A DNA stretch of 64,000 nucleotides from positions 12,173,129 through 12,237,128 of the forward strand of contig JAEMBT020000007.1 of NCBI GenBank assembly GCA_018873245.2, given 5' to 3'. This stretch comes from Archegozetes longisetosus (lineage: Eukaryota; Arthropoda; Arachnida; Sarcoptiformes; Trhypochthoniidae). Each line of letters opens with the position of its first letter. The first letter of the stretch is position 1. This document shows positions 41,696 through 57,800 of the stretch, in pieces. The translations under genes and the position numbers were made by a program. The notes under the pieces were generated by a model. It worked only from the letters and a program-made list of their open reading frames with translations, was not told where the DNA came from and searched no databases.

Positions 41696-44600
41696 ATGTT
41701 CATCAAGTTATATTTCGGACTTTGTGGCTTTGTTTTTTATGTAATATTTTTTGGCATAAGTTCAATCCAATCAACATCGACAACAGATTCATCGGACTTA
41801 ACAAGATGTAAGTTCTAACGCGAATTTAGTTGATATTACTTTGAACAATTAATTGTTACTTTAAATAAACTTTCGTTCAAATTGAATTTAAGTTCCAAAT
41901 TCAATCTCATGCAATTTTGAAACAAGTTCCTACTGCAATTGGAAGCCAGTTCTGCTTTATAACATTTCTCCGCTTTGGCTTAAAACTAATAAAAGAACTG
42001 CTGAAATAAATGGTCCTTTGTTTTCAATTAGAGATGGTATAAGTTACTAGAGATTAAACTTAGTTATTATATTAAACCGTGATTAATCTTATTCTAGGAA
42101 ACTTTTTACAACTGAAAGCGTTAATACCAACTTCAAGCACAATAATTAACGGAGCTCTACAGTCAATTGATATACAACAACCAATTGATTTGTTTTGTTT
42201 GAAATTTTACTACTATTTATTTGGTCCAGAAGTAGGCTCTCTATCACTTTATATTAAAAAATCAAACAATGACAAAATAAAAGTATGGTCACGGCATGGC
42301 TCTCAAACTGATTCGTGGCATGTCTTCCAACAAACTATTCCTAAACAAAACACAACATTTACGGCAAGTAGAGCTCTGAATGTCGATCATTAAAAAGAAC
42401 TTATTTGTTTTATAGCTTTACCTTGAAATAATGACCGGCAATGGAGTCATAGCCATCGATGATATAAGCGCTCAAATGGGAGAATGTGTTTATGACAAAA
42501 TAGAGTGCGATTTTGAGTCAGGTCCATGTAATTGGCAGTTATCACAAATCAATCAACACTTACTCGAATGGATTGTCGTTGATGGAACATCAAGACTTGT
42601 CAAAACACCGTTTGTCGATCACACGACTTATACTCCGAACGGCCACTTCTTGGCCACTGGCCTTCCGTCGGCTTCACAGCTTATCAAAACAGTAGCAACA
42701 ATTAAGAGTCCATTTTATGATGGAATTAAATTCGGTAAACATTGCTTCTCATTCTGGTTCGTCAGACCAGCCGAACAAATGGACACAATCGATGTTTACT
42801 ACGAATTCGTGAACAATAAAAGTTCGCCTATTCTTTGGTCATCGAATAATACTTTTACAGTGCCTACAACTGAGAAGAATCTGTTGAACACTGACTGGCA
42901 GTTGGCGAAAGTTGAATTCAATGTGGGTTATAGATATAGAATAGTAATTAAATCAACCAACTTAATGATCAACAGACCGTATTCAACTGCTGTCGATGAT
43001 TTTGTTCTCGAACCTGGAGCATGTCAGTCACCTTCTGATTGTGATTTCAATTCTGGTCTATGCGGTTACACTCATGATTTATCGATGACATCCAAATGGT
43101 TGCTTGGATTTGGAAGAGTAGCCAATCCATCGTTTCTGCCTTTCAGTGACCCACCACGAGATAGTGATAACTCATTCGAAGGAATGTATTTGTATACAGA
43201 TTTCACAAGTATTCAGAATTTTCAATTGACAACTGTCAGAATGATAGGTCCTGTTCTTACTGCTGCTAAAGGTATTACAATAAAGCAATTGCAACAATAC
43301 TTATCATCCATTTTGATGATATTTTTGAATAACCGAACCCAAAACACATAAACTGATCGAATTTGATTTTTTGAATCAACAGATTCATGTCTATACTTTA
43401 AGTACCGATTTCTTTCTGGAACTCTAAATTCACAACAAGTTTATAGTTCATTATCTATAACTTATATAACAACCAAAGGAGAATCTAATGTTACTCTTTG
43501 GACAACTGATACATTAAGTTCAACGGAATTGGTTAAAGCAGAATCTAACTGGATCGATACAATGGTTCATGTTACTATACCAAACTTGTTTAGACTTGTT
43601 ATCAAAGCAGTATCTAATTCGAGTCACGCTTTCATAGCTTTAGACAACACTAAATATCAGTCAAATGCTTGTGCTTCTCCGACATCAATGCCTTTGACTA
43701 CAAAAGCTATTAATCTGGAAATATTGAACTGTGACTTCGAAAGTGGTACTCTTTGCAATTGGGATATAAACACTACACTAAAAGATAAATTTTCAATTAA
43801 TGATCCATCAAATAGAATGATGAAGTCACCGGTTTATGACCACACTAAAAAAAATCTGAAAGGTATCCAATTATAGATGATAAAAGTATTGAAATACTAA
43901 AATTTATAAAATAAAAGTGAGAAAATGCTAAAAGCATTCAATTTAAGTTGCAATAGGACTTAAAAAGGTTTTAGAGTATTTTTCTATTATTTTAGTCTAA
44001 TTCAGTCATTCATATTTAATAGCTTGAGTTTTTTGTACTTCTGCAACCAATTTAGGCCATTATCTATACATTCAAAACATCGATAGCTCACACGAACAAT
44101 ATTCAAGAGCTTCAATTAATTCTGGATCTTATTCTGAATCAAATTATGGCTACTATAAATGTTTTTCATTTTGGTTTTACATCTTGTCCAATAGTGATGA
44201 ATCAAAGATTCAATTAGTTATCAATTATCAAAATGGAACTAAAAGTGTAATTCAGACAAGAATTGGAAACTATGGCGAAAAATGGCGCTATCTTTCAACT
44301 GATTTACTGATACCCCCGAACAGTTTTGTCTTAGAAATATGGGCCGAAGTTCACAGCGGATTTTTAGCTATTGACGACATTCAACTATTGTCTACACCAG
44401 GTCGATGTGACAATTCAATAGATAACGGGTATATGTGTTCGTTTGAAGGTAACAACGATTGTGGTCTGGTCCAGGTTAATAATAACAACTTATGGTCTGT
44501 TCTATCGAGCAACTCAAACAATATGAGCATCATCAGTATCGATCACACGACGGTTTGTAATCCAGCAATGCTCAAGTTTATTTTATGTCAGAATTTTGTG

Positions 44601-45834
44601 TAACAAATAAGTTTTAGTCAACTTTCTCAACAAGATCACTGATTCGATAATTTGTATAAGATTTTTGAAACCTTATAAAATTTGAGGATCAAATCAGATA
44701 TCTTATGATTATTGAGTTCTCGTTGAAATTCAACGAAATACTGTTCCGATTTAGAATTACGAGAATGTTTCAAGTGCATTCATTATTTTAGGGCACTTTC
44801 AACGGACACATGTATGGCATTGATTTTGGCAGAAACGGGCAGTCATCCTCAACAACTAGTACAGCGGTCACTAAATATTTCAAGCCCACAAAGCAATCAT
44901 GTGTCACATTTTGGTATTACATGAGAGGTTTGCCTAATAATGAATCGCTTGCAGTTTATTTAGTCAAATCTTCTTCGAGTTCACCTTCAACGAGTAGTGT
45001 TTGGAGTGCTTCTGGGGAACAAGGCCCGTACTGGTTAGCACAAAGATTTACTGTATTTCCTGATGAACTTAAATGGAGACTAGAATTTAAAGCTCAGGCT
45101 TCAAATAAAGGTGTTATAGCGATAGATGATATCACAGTTGAATTCGATAAAAGATGTCCACTAAAGGGCAGATGTGATTTTGAAGGTGATTCATGTTTAT
45201 GGCAAAATTTGATGCCTTCAAGTTTTAGGGTGGCCAGAAATCAAACAATTCCAGCTGAGCTCAATCAACACATAGAAACTGAAATGCTTTTGAATCCAGA
45301 TTTCATTTGGTCACCTCATTCGCCTCGCAATAATTTGCCTAACTTTAATTGGCCTAAAATTGATCACACATTAGCTTCGAGTGATGGCACTTATTTATTG
45401 CTTGATTCAACTGATCAAACCTCCAATAAAAAAGCAATTTTTATGTCTCCAATATTTGATTTTGTAGATAGTACAAAGCAGATGTGTCTATCGTTTGCTT
45501 ATTTTATACCACTAAGTTTCAATAGTTTATATCCACTTAAAATTGGAGTTTATCAAAGCGAAAATTACAAGACAGTCAAAAATATTGGGGTATATGATAA
45601 ATATACAAATAATACTTGGGTAGTGACCAATATATCTGTCAAACCTGATAATAAGTCTTCAACGGTATTTTGACTTTTAGAAACTAGACTTAGTAATAGT
45701 AATAATAATAATCATAATCATTATTATATGATAGGGAATGCGATTTTTCATAATTGGATACAGTGGTGATATGTTGTATAGCACTTCAGCAATAGATGAC
45801 ATATCAGTTGACATGAACCCGTGTCCATCAGCTC
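41696..45834 (+). other. Domain block I: signal segment and MAM 1-6
   Basis: Exon 1 encodes the hydrophobic start ([19 protein letters not shown]). MAM starts follow: [11 protein letters not shown] (exon 2), [10 protein letters not shown] and [10 protein letters not shown] (exon 4), [11 protein letters not shown] (exon 5), [11 protein letters not shown] (exon 6, Trp replaced) and [10 protein letters not shown] (exon 7). MAM 6 has an insertion of ~30 residues before its DHT motif. No LDLa repeat separates these six. Confidence 0.85.
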
Positions 45835-48800
45835 AGGATTTAATGTTCAACTGCAATTCAACACAACAAATACCTATGAACAAAGTGTGTGATTACGTGA
45901 AAGATTGCACTAATGGTACTTACATTCAATTTCAGTAAATCTTCTAAAACATTAGTGTTGAGGCTGTTTTCAATTATTTTTTATTGCTTTAAACCAAAAC
46001 AACCCACAGGAGCGGACGAAGTCAATTGCGGTAACTGTGACTTTGAAAATGAAAACACGTGTGGATATGAACAAGATAACTTCAATATTAAAAATACAAC
46101 AAATGATTTCGTTTATAAATGGTTTATTGGTGACACTAATTCGAATAAAGGTCCTCGAATTGGAGCAGTCACTAAGAATGGATATGTATTCGCTGCCGAA
46201 CACCAAGATGAGACCTCTTTGATGGGCGGAATCGCAGATCTGGTGTCGCCTAAAATTAATTCGGTTCATTCGACTTGTATTATGAACTTCTTTTATGCAT
46301 TTAGAGGCAGTCCAACTCTGTCCGTTGTTTTACAAATTGATGGTCAAGAAGAGGTTGAGATCTGGGATAGAGTTATAATTGATACAATCGGGCAAACATA
46401 TAAGTCATATGAACTGGTAACTGTCTATCTCAGGTATTACTTACACATCTCGTTTTAAAAAAAATCAGCTTTGATAATTTATTCCAAAATTGAATTAACT
46501 TATTTGAGAAAAATGATATGATTCTTGTGATTTTTCTATCTTGATTATGATAGACGGATGAGAACTCCATTCAATGTAATATTTCGTTCAGAAGTCGGCA
46601 CAAGTCCTAATCAATATGTAGCAGTCGACGATATAAAGTTTAGTTCTTGTGGTCCACCAGTTATATATCCAAGCAAAGAATGTGCCAATGATTTGTTTTT
46701 ATGCAATAACAAGGTTTGTATAACTAGTGATGGTGTCTGCGATCACACAGACGATTGTGGCGATGGATCTGATGAAGATATGGATATGTGCAAAGGGTAT
46801 GGCAAAAGATTTTCCTCCTGAAATACTGAAAAATTGACTATATTTTCGGATTTGCGCCCAAAAATAAACTAAGTTTCTTAATTTTCTATAATTTGATTTA
46901 TTTTGTATTTGACTGGATTGATATTTTTCGAGGCTTGAGTTAGAATCGGTCCATAAGGCGAACCATGAAATAGAAAATTTAGGCCACAGATTAGAATGGC
47001 CTGCATACCTCGTAAATTCAATCTAAGCTTAGTTTACTTCAAATAATTAAACGTTCAGGTAATGTCTTTACGTATGCTAAGACTCGAGTAAAATAAAAGA
47101 CTGGTGCAAAGGACCTGAAATTTCGAATAAAAGTCACAAAATTTTCTACAGTGTATTTTCAAGCTTAAAATCCGAATATGAAACCCATTTTCTCTAGCTA
47201 CTATAGTAATAGAGCAGCCTTTTTTGCACATATAGATTACACCTACATCAGTGCAACTTTGAAGATGGATTTTGTGAATGGTCTCCAAATTCAGTGCAAA
47301 ATAATATTTGGTCAATAGTTTCTGGTCAGCAAAGACTTTCTACTGGACTGACTTTCGATCACACGAAAGGTTTAAAAAATGGACACTATCTGTATTTGTC
47401 AGCAGAAAACGAAACCTTTCTGAATGAGTACCAGTTTCCTGAATCCGTGTCAACACTGGCGAGTATTTTTTTCCAACCAAACAAACGTTGTGCAATGCGT
47501 TTCTATTATGATCTTGAAGGCAATGGGTTTGTAAGTCTAAGCATATCAGCACGTCTTTGGTCGACCGGCAAAATAGTTCCTATAATCAGTTATAACACTC
47601 CGTTCAACACTTTTTCATTCATACGTGAAAAGACATGGTTTAGTACTGTTAATGAAAGTTTTCAAGTGATAATTACAGGAAGGGTTAGGAATGTTCCAGA
47701 AACTAATATGAGAACTTATATTGCTTTGGATGACATTTCATTTACACCTGAATGTGTAATCCAAACGATGCCAACCCCTTCGTGGCCGCCAATAGCTCCA
47801 ACTCAAGACACAAGAAAAAACTGTGGTTTTAACGAGTTTCAATGTGCATTCGATCCGCTGTACTGTATTCCATTGACTCAAGTGTGTGATTTCATCGTCC
47901 AATGCGCCGATCGCTCCGATGAATCCGATCTAATTTGTGGTAAGTTTTCTAAATCTTCTCAAATTTTCAAGCTCTATAAGACAATTAAGTTTACTCAATT
48001 GATCAGCAGCTCAATCGATACTTCTAAGCTCTAACTGAATTAATGTTGCATGTTAATCTTACTAATGTTAATTAGTTGAAAAAATATTGCTCTGACTAAA
48101 AAGTCATTTTGATAGAAGAATAGCTTTGAATTTTACATCTGTTAGATTTAGCAAAATTCAAAAATAAATCTCACGATTTGGATTTTATTTCGCATGATTT
48201 AGTTTGAACGACATGCGATAAACACATCTTGATTTTGATTTGTGTCATATCGTTTTGAATAATTATTGAACAATTTAAAATGTAGGCAATTGTGACTTTA
48301 ATAATAACTCAATGTGTGGCTGGAAGAACGTAGCAGTAGAAAAATGGAATTTAACACTAAAACGTGCACCTGAACTGATGTCTTTTCCAACAATACCGCA
48401 CGAGGATGCAGATGGAAACTTACAAGGAGGATTTCTTATATTGCAATTGAGAAATAGTGTACAATATAATTCGCCAGCAGTTATAGAGTCTCCCACTTTT
48501 GGGCAAACATCACCCGTTTGTAAACTGCAATTTGCATATCATCATCGAAATTGTAAGGGATATATATCAGTGCAAATCAGTCAGCTTATTGGCTTCAGTT
48601 GGGTTGTCATTAACCAACCCTTCTACGATGAAAATCTTACTGGATTTTTTTGGAAGAAAGCTATAGTAACTATCGGGGGGATTTCTAGTAGACATAGAAT
48701 TCAAATCGCTGCTTATAGTGACAACCAAACCAGTCAATATCAGGTGAGTTGAGTCCAAATTATTTCATATTGTAAAAATACTATTGTTATACAATGACAT

Positions 48801-51800
48801 AAAGTTTATAAAATCCGAAATTTAAGGTATAAGTCATTTGAGCTGAAGTACAGTGTACAATATTGTCTGTATGTGCTTCAGCCAAATAGAAGCTCATTCG
48901 ATATTATCAACAAAGTTTAGATAAACAAAGTATGATCTCGAACTTCAATAATCTAAGCAGAAACCATAAGAAAGCAAAGTTTATACCAGAATCAAAGATA
49001 ACACCGATGATACAGTACTATTATTTAATGAAGTCGCAATTATTTTATAGACAATTTTTATATGATTTTAATTTATTATTACAACAGAAGTATTTACAAT
49101 AATTTTGCATAATTTTGATTTAGGACATCGAAATCGACAACATAAAATTTGTTGATTGTAATCCAAATAAGATATACGACATTCCACTGAATTGCACTTT
49201 CGAGACAGATATGTGCGGATGGTTTAACATCGATTTTGACAATTACCAACAACTTTCTTGGGCAAGAACTAATTCTTCAGGTATAGACCCCGGAAAAGAC
49301 CATACGATAGGCAAAAATGGACATTTTCTATATGTAAAAAGAAATCTAGCAATTAATGGCGACAATACGGCAAAATTGGTATCAGTTCAACAAAAAGGTA
49401 GGAGATATTAAGGAAAAAATTATCGATTTTACTTTTGTTTTTTCATTAAATGTGTCCCTCTTTTTACAATTTGTTTCATTAATTCTTAAAGGATTTGAAG
49501 GACAAAAATGTTTAAGTTTTTGGTATCATATGTTTGGTAGAGATAAAGCTAGTCTTGAGCTTCAAATGAGTTTGAATGGAGATAAGTATAAAACAATTTG
49601 GATTAAATCTCAACCGCAAAGTAATAATTGGGTTCGGGCCTTTGTCAACATTGAAATCATTGAACAGAAAGTAACCCGATATAATATTATGTTTAAAGCA
49701 ACGCTTCAACAATTCAGTAGTGACACCATATCACTCGATGATATATCATTGAGTGAAGGTCCGTGTCCTCAAACGAATATTTGTGACTTTGAAACCGGCT
49801 CTTTTTGTGGCTGGACTCCGAATGGTTTTGCTTTAGGGTGGGGTAAATACACAAAAGAACCAGCGGTTGATCACACACTTGGAACAGATCTAGGAAAATA
49901 TGCTTTCACTCAAAGGTAAGAATATATTAAACAAAACAAAAAGCTTTTGTTGTCTGAATATTTTGATTTCTAATTTTCCTAAAAACCTCTAATTGATGTT
50001 CGCACAAATTATCGATATGACCATCCATATTTTCTTTAAATTTGTGCTAAAGTGTCACAATAAGTTTCGAGAATGCTTTGATGTTCAACAATTTTCAAAA
50101 TAAAACGATAAAATTAAGATTTTGATCAATAATTTTCACAGAATAGGAACCGATTCTTTGATTTCACCTCAAATTCAACTACAAACTAGTCATCAGATGT
50201 GCGTTAAATTCTGGTACTATATTTCAAACCAAAGTTCACTATTGGTGAAAACGCATCTAGACTCAACCAGAAATAATTTGACCTATTACTCAATTACACC
50301 AAATCAATTGAATTACCACGAATGGAATTACGCTCACGTTACAGTACGAATGAATCCCTACGATCAGATTATTTTTGAAGCAACTGTTAATACTATCTCC
50401 TCAGTAATCGCAATCGACGATGTGTTAGTCGGTCAGTTAAGTCTAATGAAAGTGTCATACTAAACTATTTATTGTACTCTATCATTAGAATCACATTTTC
50501 AGCTAATGTAGTACAATAGATATTAATTAATGAATTATTGTTCAACTAGTTGATCATTTGTGTGAATCCTCCGGCTCTTGTGACTTTGAACAAGACATGT
50601 GCGGCTATCATAATAAGCTCTATCCAGGACAGAACACCTCACTTTGGCTCAGAAACTCTGGAAGCATAACCAATAAATTGTTTGGACCTCATTTTGATCA
50701 CACAACTGGGCTGGAGAACGGTTGGTATGTCTTCGTCTCGTCTTCAGACATACGAAAAAGTACTGCAGTGCTCGAAAGTGAACTGATACAAATTCCTGGA
50801 ACTATTTGCGTCAGATTTTACTATTTTATGCAAAGCGATAATTTAGATACAAGAGTCATACCAAGACTTCACATTAATGTAACGTATGCTAACGGAGTAA
50901 ATCAAAATATTGGGCAACTTAACAGGTTCGTCGATTCATGGACTCTGTTCGAACGAACAATGTCAGAAATGCCTCAAGCGTATCGAATCACTTTCACTGC
51001 ATTTCAAGACACTCTAGCAGTAACTGATATAGCGATTGACGACATTTACATTTTTAATAATCAATGCGATCTTGTGCCGATTCCTTCACCTACAATACCG
51101 ATCACCACTACAGCTGAGCCTCAGATAGAAAAACAATGGGATTGTAATTTTGATAATGGTTTGCATAGTTTTTTTCTAAATCACATTCATTTCAAAAGTT
51201 TACAATGATTTGAATTGGAACTGGAAAACAATCAATTCTTGAATACTAAACAGCATTTTGTTTTGTAGGCAACACATGCAGTTGGACTCTTAATAACATA
51301 AATGATTGGAGTCTGCTCTATGAACCCATTGGAAACAGAGGTCCTGCTAGAGATCACACTAGATCATCGATAAACTCAAAATACTTAATATTTTTGCCCC
51401 GAGACACGAGTCAATCTCCAGCAACGGGACAATTGATTTCTTCGTATTTGGCGAATACTGATACAGAGTCACATTGTCTGCAATTTTGGTATTATATGGA
51501 ATCAATGGGTAACTCCAAAATACAGGTAAATCTTATGGACGATACAGGAGTGATAGGGCCCGGAGTCATACTCATTAAAATTGGTAATCACGGTAAACAA
51601 TGGAATTTGGCTCAAGCGCAAATACCTCAATATCAAAAAGTCAAGATAGCTATTGGTGTCATCGTTGACAATATAAATATAACTGATATCGCTTTTGATG
51701 ATATTCGAGTGACTCCTGGAAATTGTCCTATTGTAAGTTGATTATTGTTTCGATATTTGATAGACTACCACAAAGGAAATAGATTCATATCCTTTTGATG

Positions 51801-54800
51801 AATTTTTTTAAACTACAAAATAGAGTTTCATACACTTGAATATTGATTATAAAAGCTGAAACTAAAGGCTCAATAACCGACTGCAAGCGCGTCAATCTTT
51901 TCTATCTTGTTGTTTTGAAAAATAAATGTACATTAAAAAGTAATACAATTACAATCTCTATTAACTTTTCTTTTGTGTGCTCCCTAAACTGCTAAACTTC
52001 TAAACTTAAGATACAAAATTAAGTAACTTAGTTAATGCTTTTACAAAGTCAAGCAAATTAGGTTTAATTTACTTCAGTGGTTTTGGGTATCTCTCCCACA
52101 GTAACTTATGTACATTAGCTTCACTTCAAATTCACATTTGCAATCATTTCAGGTCATTAAAAAGTGACTGTGTGGGTGGTAAAGAGAAAAAATCTTTTCA
52201 CTATTATAAAGCATATATCAATTTTCAACCTAAGGATGATAATTAATTAGCTAAATTACAGTCAAGATCAATTTTAGCTGCTTAAAAATTTTAAACAATT
52301 TTTTGAAGAGTTTTAAAACCTGAATTTGAAGAAAAATATTTAAATCGTTTACTTATAAAAAAGATTTAGATAGATCATCATTAACCCTTTGTATCAAATG
52401 AAAAAATCCAAATCTTTCTAATACTAAGCTTAGCCCTTAGGCAACTAAACTTTATTCCTAAAACTCTGAAGTAGATTGAAACATTCGAGACTTGTATTTC
52501 AGTTAGAATTTAGAATTTCTTACGATGTCAAAGTTTTTTCTTCACTTTTCTGTTCATATAATTGATCAATTTTTACAAAAAAAATGATTTATTTGATACT
52601 ACTTTGATTATTTAACTGCATTTGAGCTTTGTTCAGGTCAATTTTAGACTTGTGGCACAAACAGCACCAATGACCATTTCATTAATAAAAGATATTGTTT
52701 TCCAATTTTTCAATTATTTTACTTTGAAAGGTCTCTGAATCAACCTGTGATTTCGAAACAGTTGACAGTCAGAATAATTTTTGTGGATACCGTATTGAAA
52801 GAGATCCATCCTTTAGCGGGGTGGGAACTCGTGAAAGTCGATTCTTATACTCAGGAGTTGGACCGATGATCGATCACACGACTAACTCAGGAATGGGAAA
52901 CTATTTCGTAGTTCACGCGCCCATAAGTAGTATTAATACTGAGCACACGGTTCGTTTAGTCATACCGAAATTAAACTCTACTGGTCTTGCTGCTCGATGT
53001 CTCAAGTTTTGGTATCAGTCTTACGGCCAAAATATACTCAGCTTTAGCGTTATTTACAGAGCAGTCAATTCTATAACTGAATTCAATGTATGGCATTCAG
53101 CGTCCAATTCACACAATCAATGGACCGCTCAAATGGTGACAATTAGGGTCAATTTTCCTCACGATGTCGTATTCAAAGTTGTTGCTCAAAAAGACGATAT
53201 CAGTTTTGTAGCAATCGATGACATATCACTAACTGAAGGTGTTTGCAGCACGACTTCCAAGTAAATCTTTCAATTTCTTAAACTTTGGCAATTTTAGCCT
53301 CAAAACTTAGATAGTCATAGCGCTGTTGCTTAAAATTTGAAATTTAATAAATTTTCTCTTACTTATGTTTCTAATAACACAGTTGTGGATTTGAAATCGA
53401 TGATTGTATGTACACAAACAGAAATATAAATATGAACACTAATCTTCAATGGCAACGATATACTGGACCATCAAATGATTTATCGTATGCGGGACCACTT
53501 CTTGATCACACGACTAACAGTAATTCAGGTTCTTATGAATTTTTAAGTTCATTTAAACTGACCAAAGTGCAAACATATTACGGGGCATTCGAATCGCCAC
53601 CGATTACTGTGATCCCAAATCAGCCGTTTTGTGTCTCATTTTGGTTTTATATCGTCAATAATCAGTCAGTACTTGAAGTTTCACTAATCAAGTATAGCTC
53701 TAAGCTCACTAGTGATAGTCAAGTTTTGGGAACACATACATTAGACACAAAACATAGTTGGATTAACGGACAGTACAATATAAGTGCTTCTTTATTGCAA
53801 GACACCACTGAAATTGCAATACTTTTTAGAGGGATTATTAATGACTTGAAAACCGTGATAGCGCTGGATGATATCCAATTGTCGGAAGGCTATTGCAGTG
53901 GTGATAAAACTGATTCAAGATTAACGAACGATGGCGTCTATTGCTCTGCAACTGGCACTTATATCGATAATTCAAAAATTTGTGATTTTGTGGTTGACTG
54001 CCCGCTATCTATGGAAGACGAGATCAATTGTGGTAAGTATTTCAAATATTGTTCAATTTTTGATTTAAGTCCATTTTTATAAACCATCAATTATTAGAAA
54101 GTTTAGATTTGACTTAACAACAGAATATTTCGTTTGAGTGCAGACTCAGACACACTTTTGAGCATATTGAACCTGAAGACCTCGTGTTAAGCTAGTGAAG
54201 GGTTGTCTTGGTTAAGATTAAACAGATCCAATCTTTTAATTTGACTTTCATACTTAATGTTTAGGTAAATGTGATTTTGAGTCTGATTGGTGTAATTGGG
54301 CAAATGCTGACTATGTGGGTCTTGAAAAATGGATTCGGAAACAAGGTTTGAATAGCACAATACCAGGTCCTGGTTTTGATAACACAACAGGAACTGCTAA
54401 TGGATGGTATCTTACCATATATTCTAATAAAAACGAGAAAAAATTTGGTACAATAACTTCAGATAAAGGAAAATATATATTGAAGAAATCGAGCGCTAAC
54501 TGTATTATGCGTTTTGCCTATCATAATAGTTATACTAATATTGAAGGAGCTTTAAGAGTTGAACTTAAGTCAAAATACGGCAACAGATGGTCTACTCGTT
54601 GGTATGAACAGCACAAGACCGGTCAAGGATGGAGTAATGCTATCGTATATATCGGTGAAATGAAGACTTCATTTGTTGTTGAAGTCGATGGATATGCGAA
54701 TAGTGCTAGAACTTGTAATTATATTTCAAGGATATAATTCAATTTTTTCTCTTCTTTTTTTAATATTAAAACTGTTTTGCTTACTTATCAGTTGATGTTT

Positions 54801-57800
54801 CAATTGATGACATCAAGTTTGAGAATTGTGGTCCACCAAAACTGTCAAATAGGAAGTGCAATAATGACGAAATTGAATGTGGCAACAAAAACATATGTAT
54901 TCAAAAACATTATATTTGCGACACTGTTGACGATTGTGGTGATGGTTGGGATGAGAGCCCTTCTTTGTGTAGTAAAGAAAAAAGTAAATCATGTGCTTTT
55001 GAACAAGATTTTTGCAGTTGGAATATCGGTTCCACAAATAATGACGTGAAATGGCAGTTCAGAGTCACTTCAGATCAAAGAAAAACTTATGATACGGGAC
55101 CTCTCAATGATCACACTTATGGTATAGTTTAATGAATTTTTTGTATTCAGTTAAGAAAGTCTGTCAATTTGCATCAAATGTAGTTCTTTATGTTAGCTTT
55201 GCTTTTTGCCAAGATATTATGTCAAATTTTAAAAAATCAACAATCGACCAGATTGTTGTCTCATTGCTGTTCCTCAACAAGTCTCAACCACACTTTAAAT
55301 TTTCATCATAACCATACTCTTTAGTTTTTAATTTTATTTTGGATTTTTCATTGTAGCCAATGATGACAAAGGATACTATTTGGTTCTGAAAGGAAGGAAA
55401 TCTTTTGAAACTGCGAAGTCATGGTTAATAAGTCCTCCACTGGTGGCAAAAACTGACCAAATATGCTCTCTACGATTCTTCTATTATTTATATGGAAGTG
55501 ACGATCAACTGGGAACTATTAAGGTTTACACCAAATTCGACTCAGGATTTAGTAGGGATCCAGTTTACGAAAAGGGCGGTCTTGTGGGACAGTTCTGGGA
55601 TAGAATTGTAGTTGATGTTAATAGCTCCCTACCGTTCAGTTTTGTAATTGAAGCAACCGCTGGAACTGGCCTCGAAGGAGATATAGCCATAGATGACACA
55701 AGCTTTAGCCCCGGCTGTGCTTTTTATAACCACACCTTGCCGACAGCACCGCCAACCCATCCGACGGTAGACCCATGTCGTAACGATCAGTTTAAGTGTG
55801 TGAATGGAGAATGTATCGACATCAACTTAGTTTGTGGTACGTTTGAGTTAAATTGTGACTAATAAATACTAGATTTAACAAACATGCTAACATTACCTTG
55901 TCATAAATGAATGAACGTCTACAAAACTCAAAGTCGATTTTGAAAATATATCTTGAGTGATGCCAGGTTTCAAACTTGAAATGCCTTTACTGCAAACTTG
56001 AAGATAAATTTTCAATATCTGCCAAATAAGAAGCGTAACTGAGCTCGTTGCATTTGTAAAATTCACTAACTACTGGAAATCTTTTTTTCAGATCTGACTC
56101 AAGATTGTAAAGACGGAAGTGACGAATTAGAGTGTGGGACATGTTCTTTTGAAAATGGTTATACTTTTTTTTTAAATACTGCTTCTAATTTAAAGATGAC
56201 ATTCGTTTTAATAATCTAAATGATTGAAATCACTATAATTGAATTACTTTTAAAGGAACAACTTGTGGATGGGTCGATCAAAGTAGTGGCAGATTTGAGT
56301 GGAGACTAGTTGTTGGCAGAAAATATGTTGACCACACTATACAATCAGACAAAGGACACTATTTGGCGGTTAAAAGCGATTCTGGTATTATTAATAGCGA
56401 TGTGTCTCCAGTCACTCTCATGAGTCCTTTATTACCAAAAATGTCAACACATTGCGAATTGAACTTCTGGTACAGAATAAACAGCACTAGAAAAGCAACG
56501 AGTGAGCGAAAGATCAACTATTCATACATTGAACTGTACTTCGAAGCTGCCGGTCTTAGTATGTATTGATTATGAAATTCCAAATATTATCCAATTGTAA
56601 AACACTTAAGACTCAAATCTTATGTTATGCTTTGTAATTCTATTCATTTGGAAGACACCTTTCAAATGTTGCAAAGCTTTAACAATACTAACGGAGTTTG
56701 GAGTAAAGCAACTGTAAATTTGCCATTCGGTGACGCAAAGTCCAAATCTTTTATCAAACTCAAAGCATATCTTTTGGACCCAAACGATGACATAGCCATT
56801 GACGATACATCGTTCAGAAATTGTAATCCAAAACGATTGTTAGCTAACTGTGACTTTGAAGATTATTCTTTTAATAATGGACTTTGTTGGTGGAGGATTA
56901 TCACCAAAAATGGAAATGCTTTGTGGCACAGGGGACAGGGTATGAAATTGTTCACTTCCTATTAACTTTGAAAACTATGTTTTTATTTAAAAAGTCTGAA
57001 ACAAATTTGAAACGTTGTCGTTGTACAAAGGATATCCTTTTGTGACAAAAACTGGTCCTTCAGCGGATCACACAACTGGCTACGGACATTACTTATATAT
57101 GGATCAAAGCGAATACAGCCAAGCTGGTCTTCAGGCTGTACTCTACAGTCCAATCATGACTTCGACTCGATTAACAGGTGGCGCGTGTCTTTCGTTTTGG
57201 TACCACATGTATGGCGCGGATATCGGAATACTTAAAGTAATGACAAAATCTGCTGACGATAATCCTAGTCTCCAGAGACAAGAATGGTTTAAATACTCTT
57301 CACAGGGAGACCAATGGATTAGAGCTGACATTAGTATCAATTTATATTATGATTTCATAATTAATATTGTTGCCGTGACAGAAACCGGACCCCAAGGAGT
57401 TATAGCTATCGATGACATCAGTTATACAGGTCAGAAAATGACAAAATTGTTTTAAACGATAGGATACTGTTTTTAGATAAATATTGTTCTATAAAAAAGA
57501 CGGTCTGTGCCAACACTCGACTCTTTGCACATTTGAATCGGACACTTGTGGCTGGACTCGAAAATCGAGCGGCGATTCAGTTTGGAACTGGACAAATAGT
57601 AATGGTCCGAATCAACCCATCCGTGATCACACAAGAATGTCACCTGACGGACATTTCGTCAATGTGGTTCCAGTTATGGCCAACGATGTCGTCTCATTGA
57701 TATCACCGACTTTTGTTTATACCGGAAAGCGTTGTCTAACATTTTGGTATAACATGCAAGGCGACGATGTGGGAAATTTGGCTGTTTATCAACGCACGGG

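Noticed and set aside
45970..46269. 99-codon minus-strand ORF inside the MAM gene
   Set aside because: Antisense shadow of exon 9, which is clearly coding on the plus strand.
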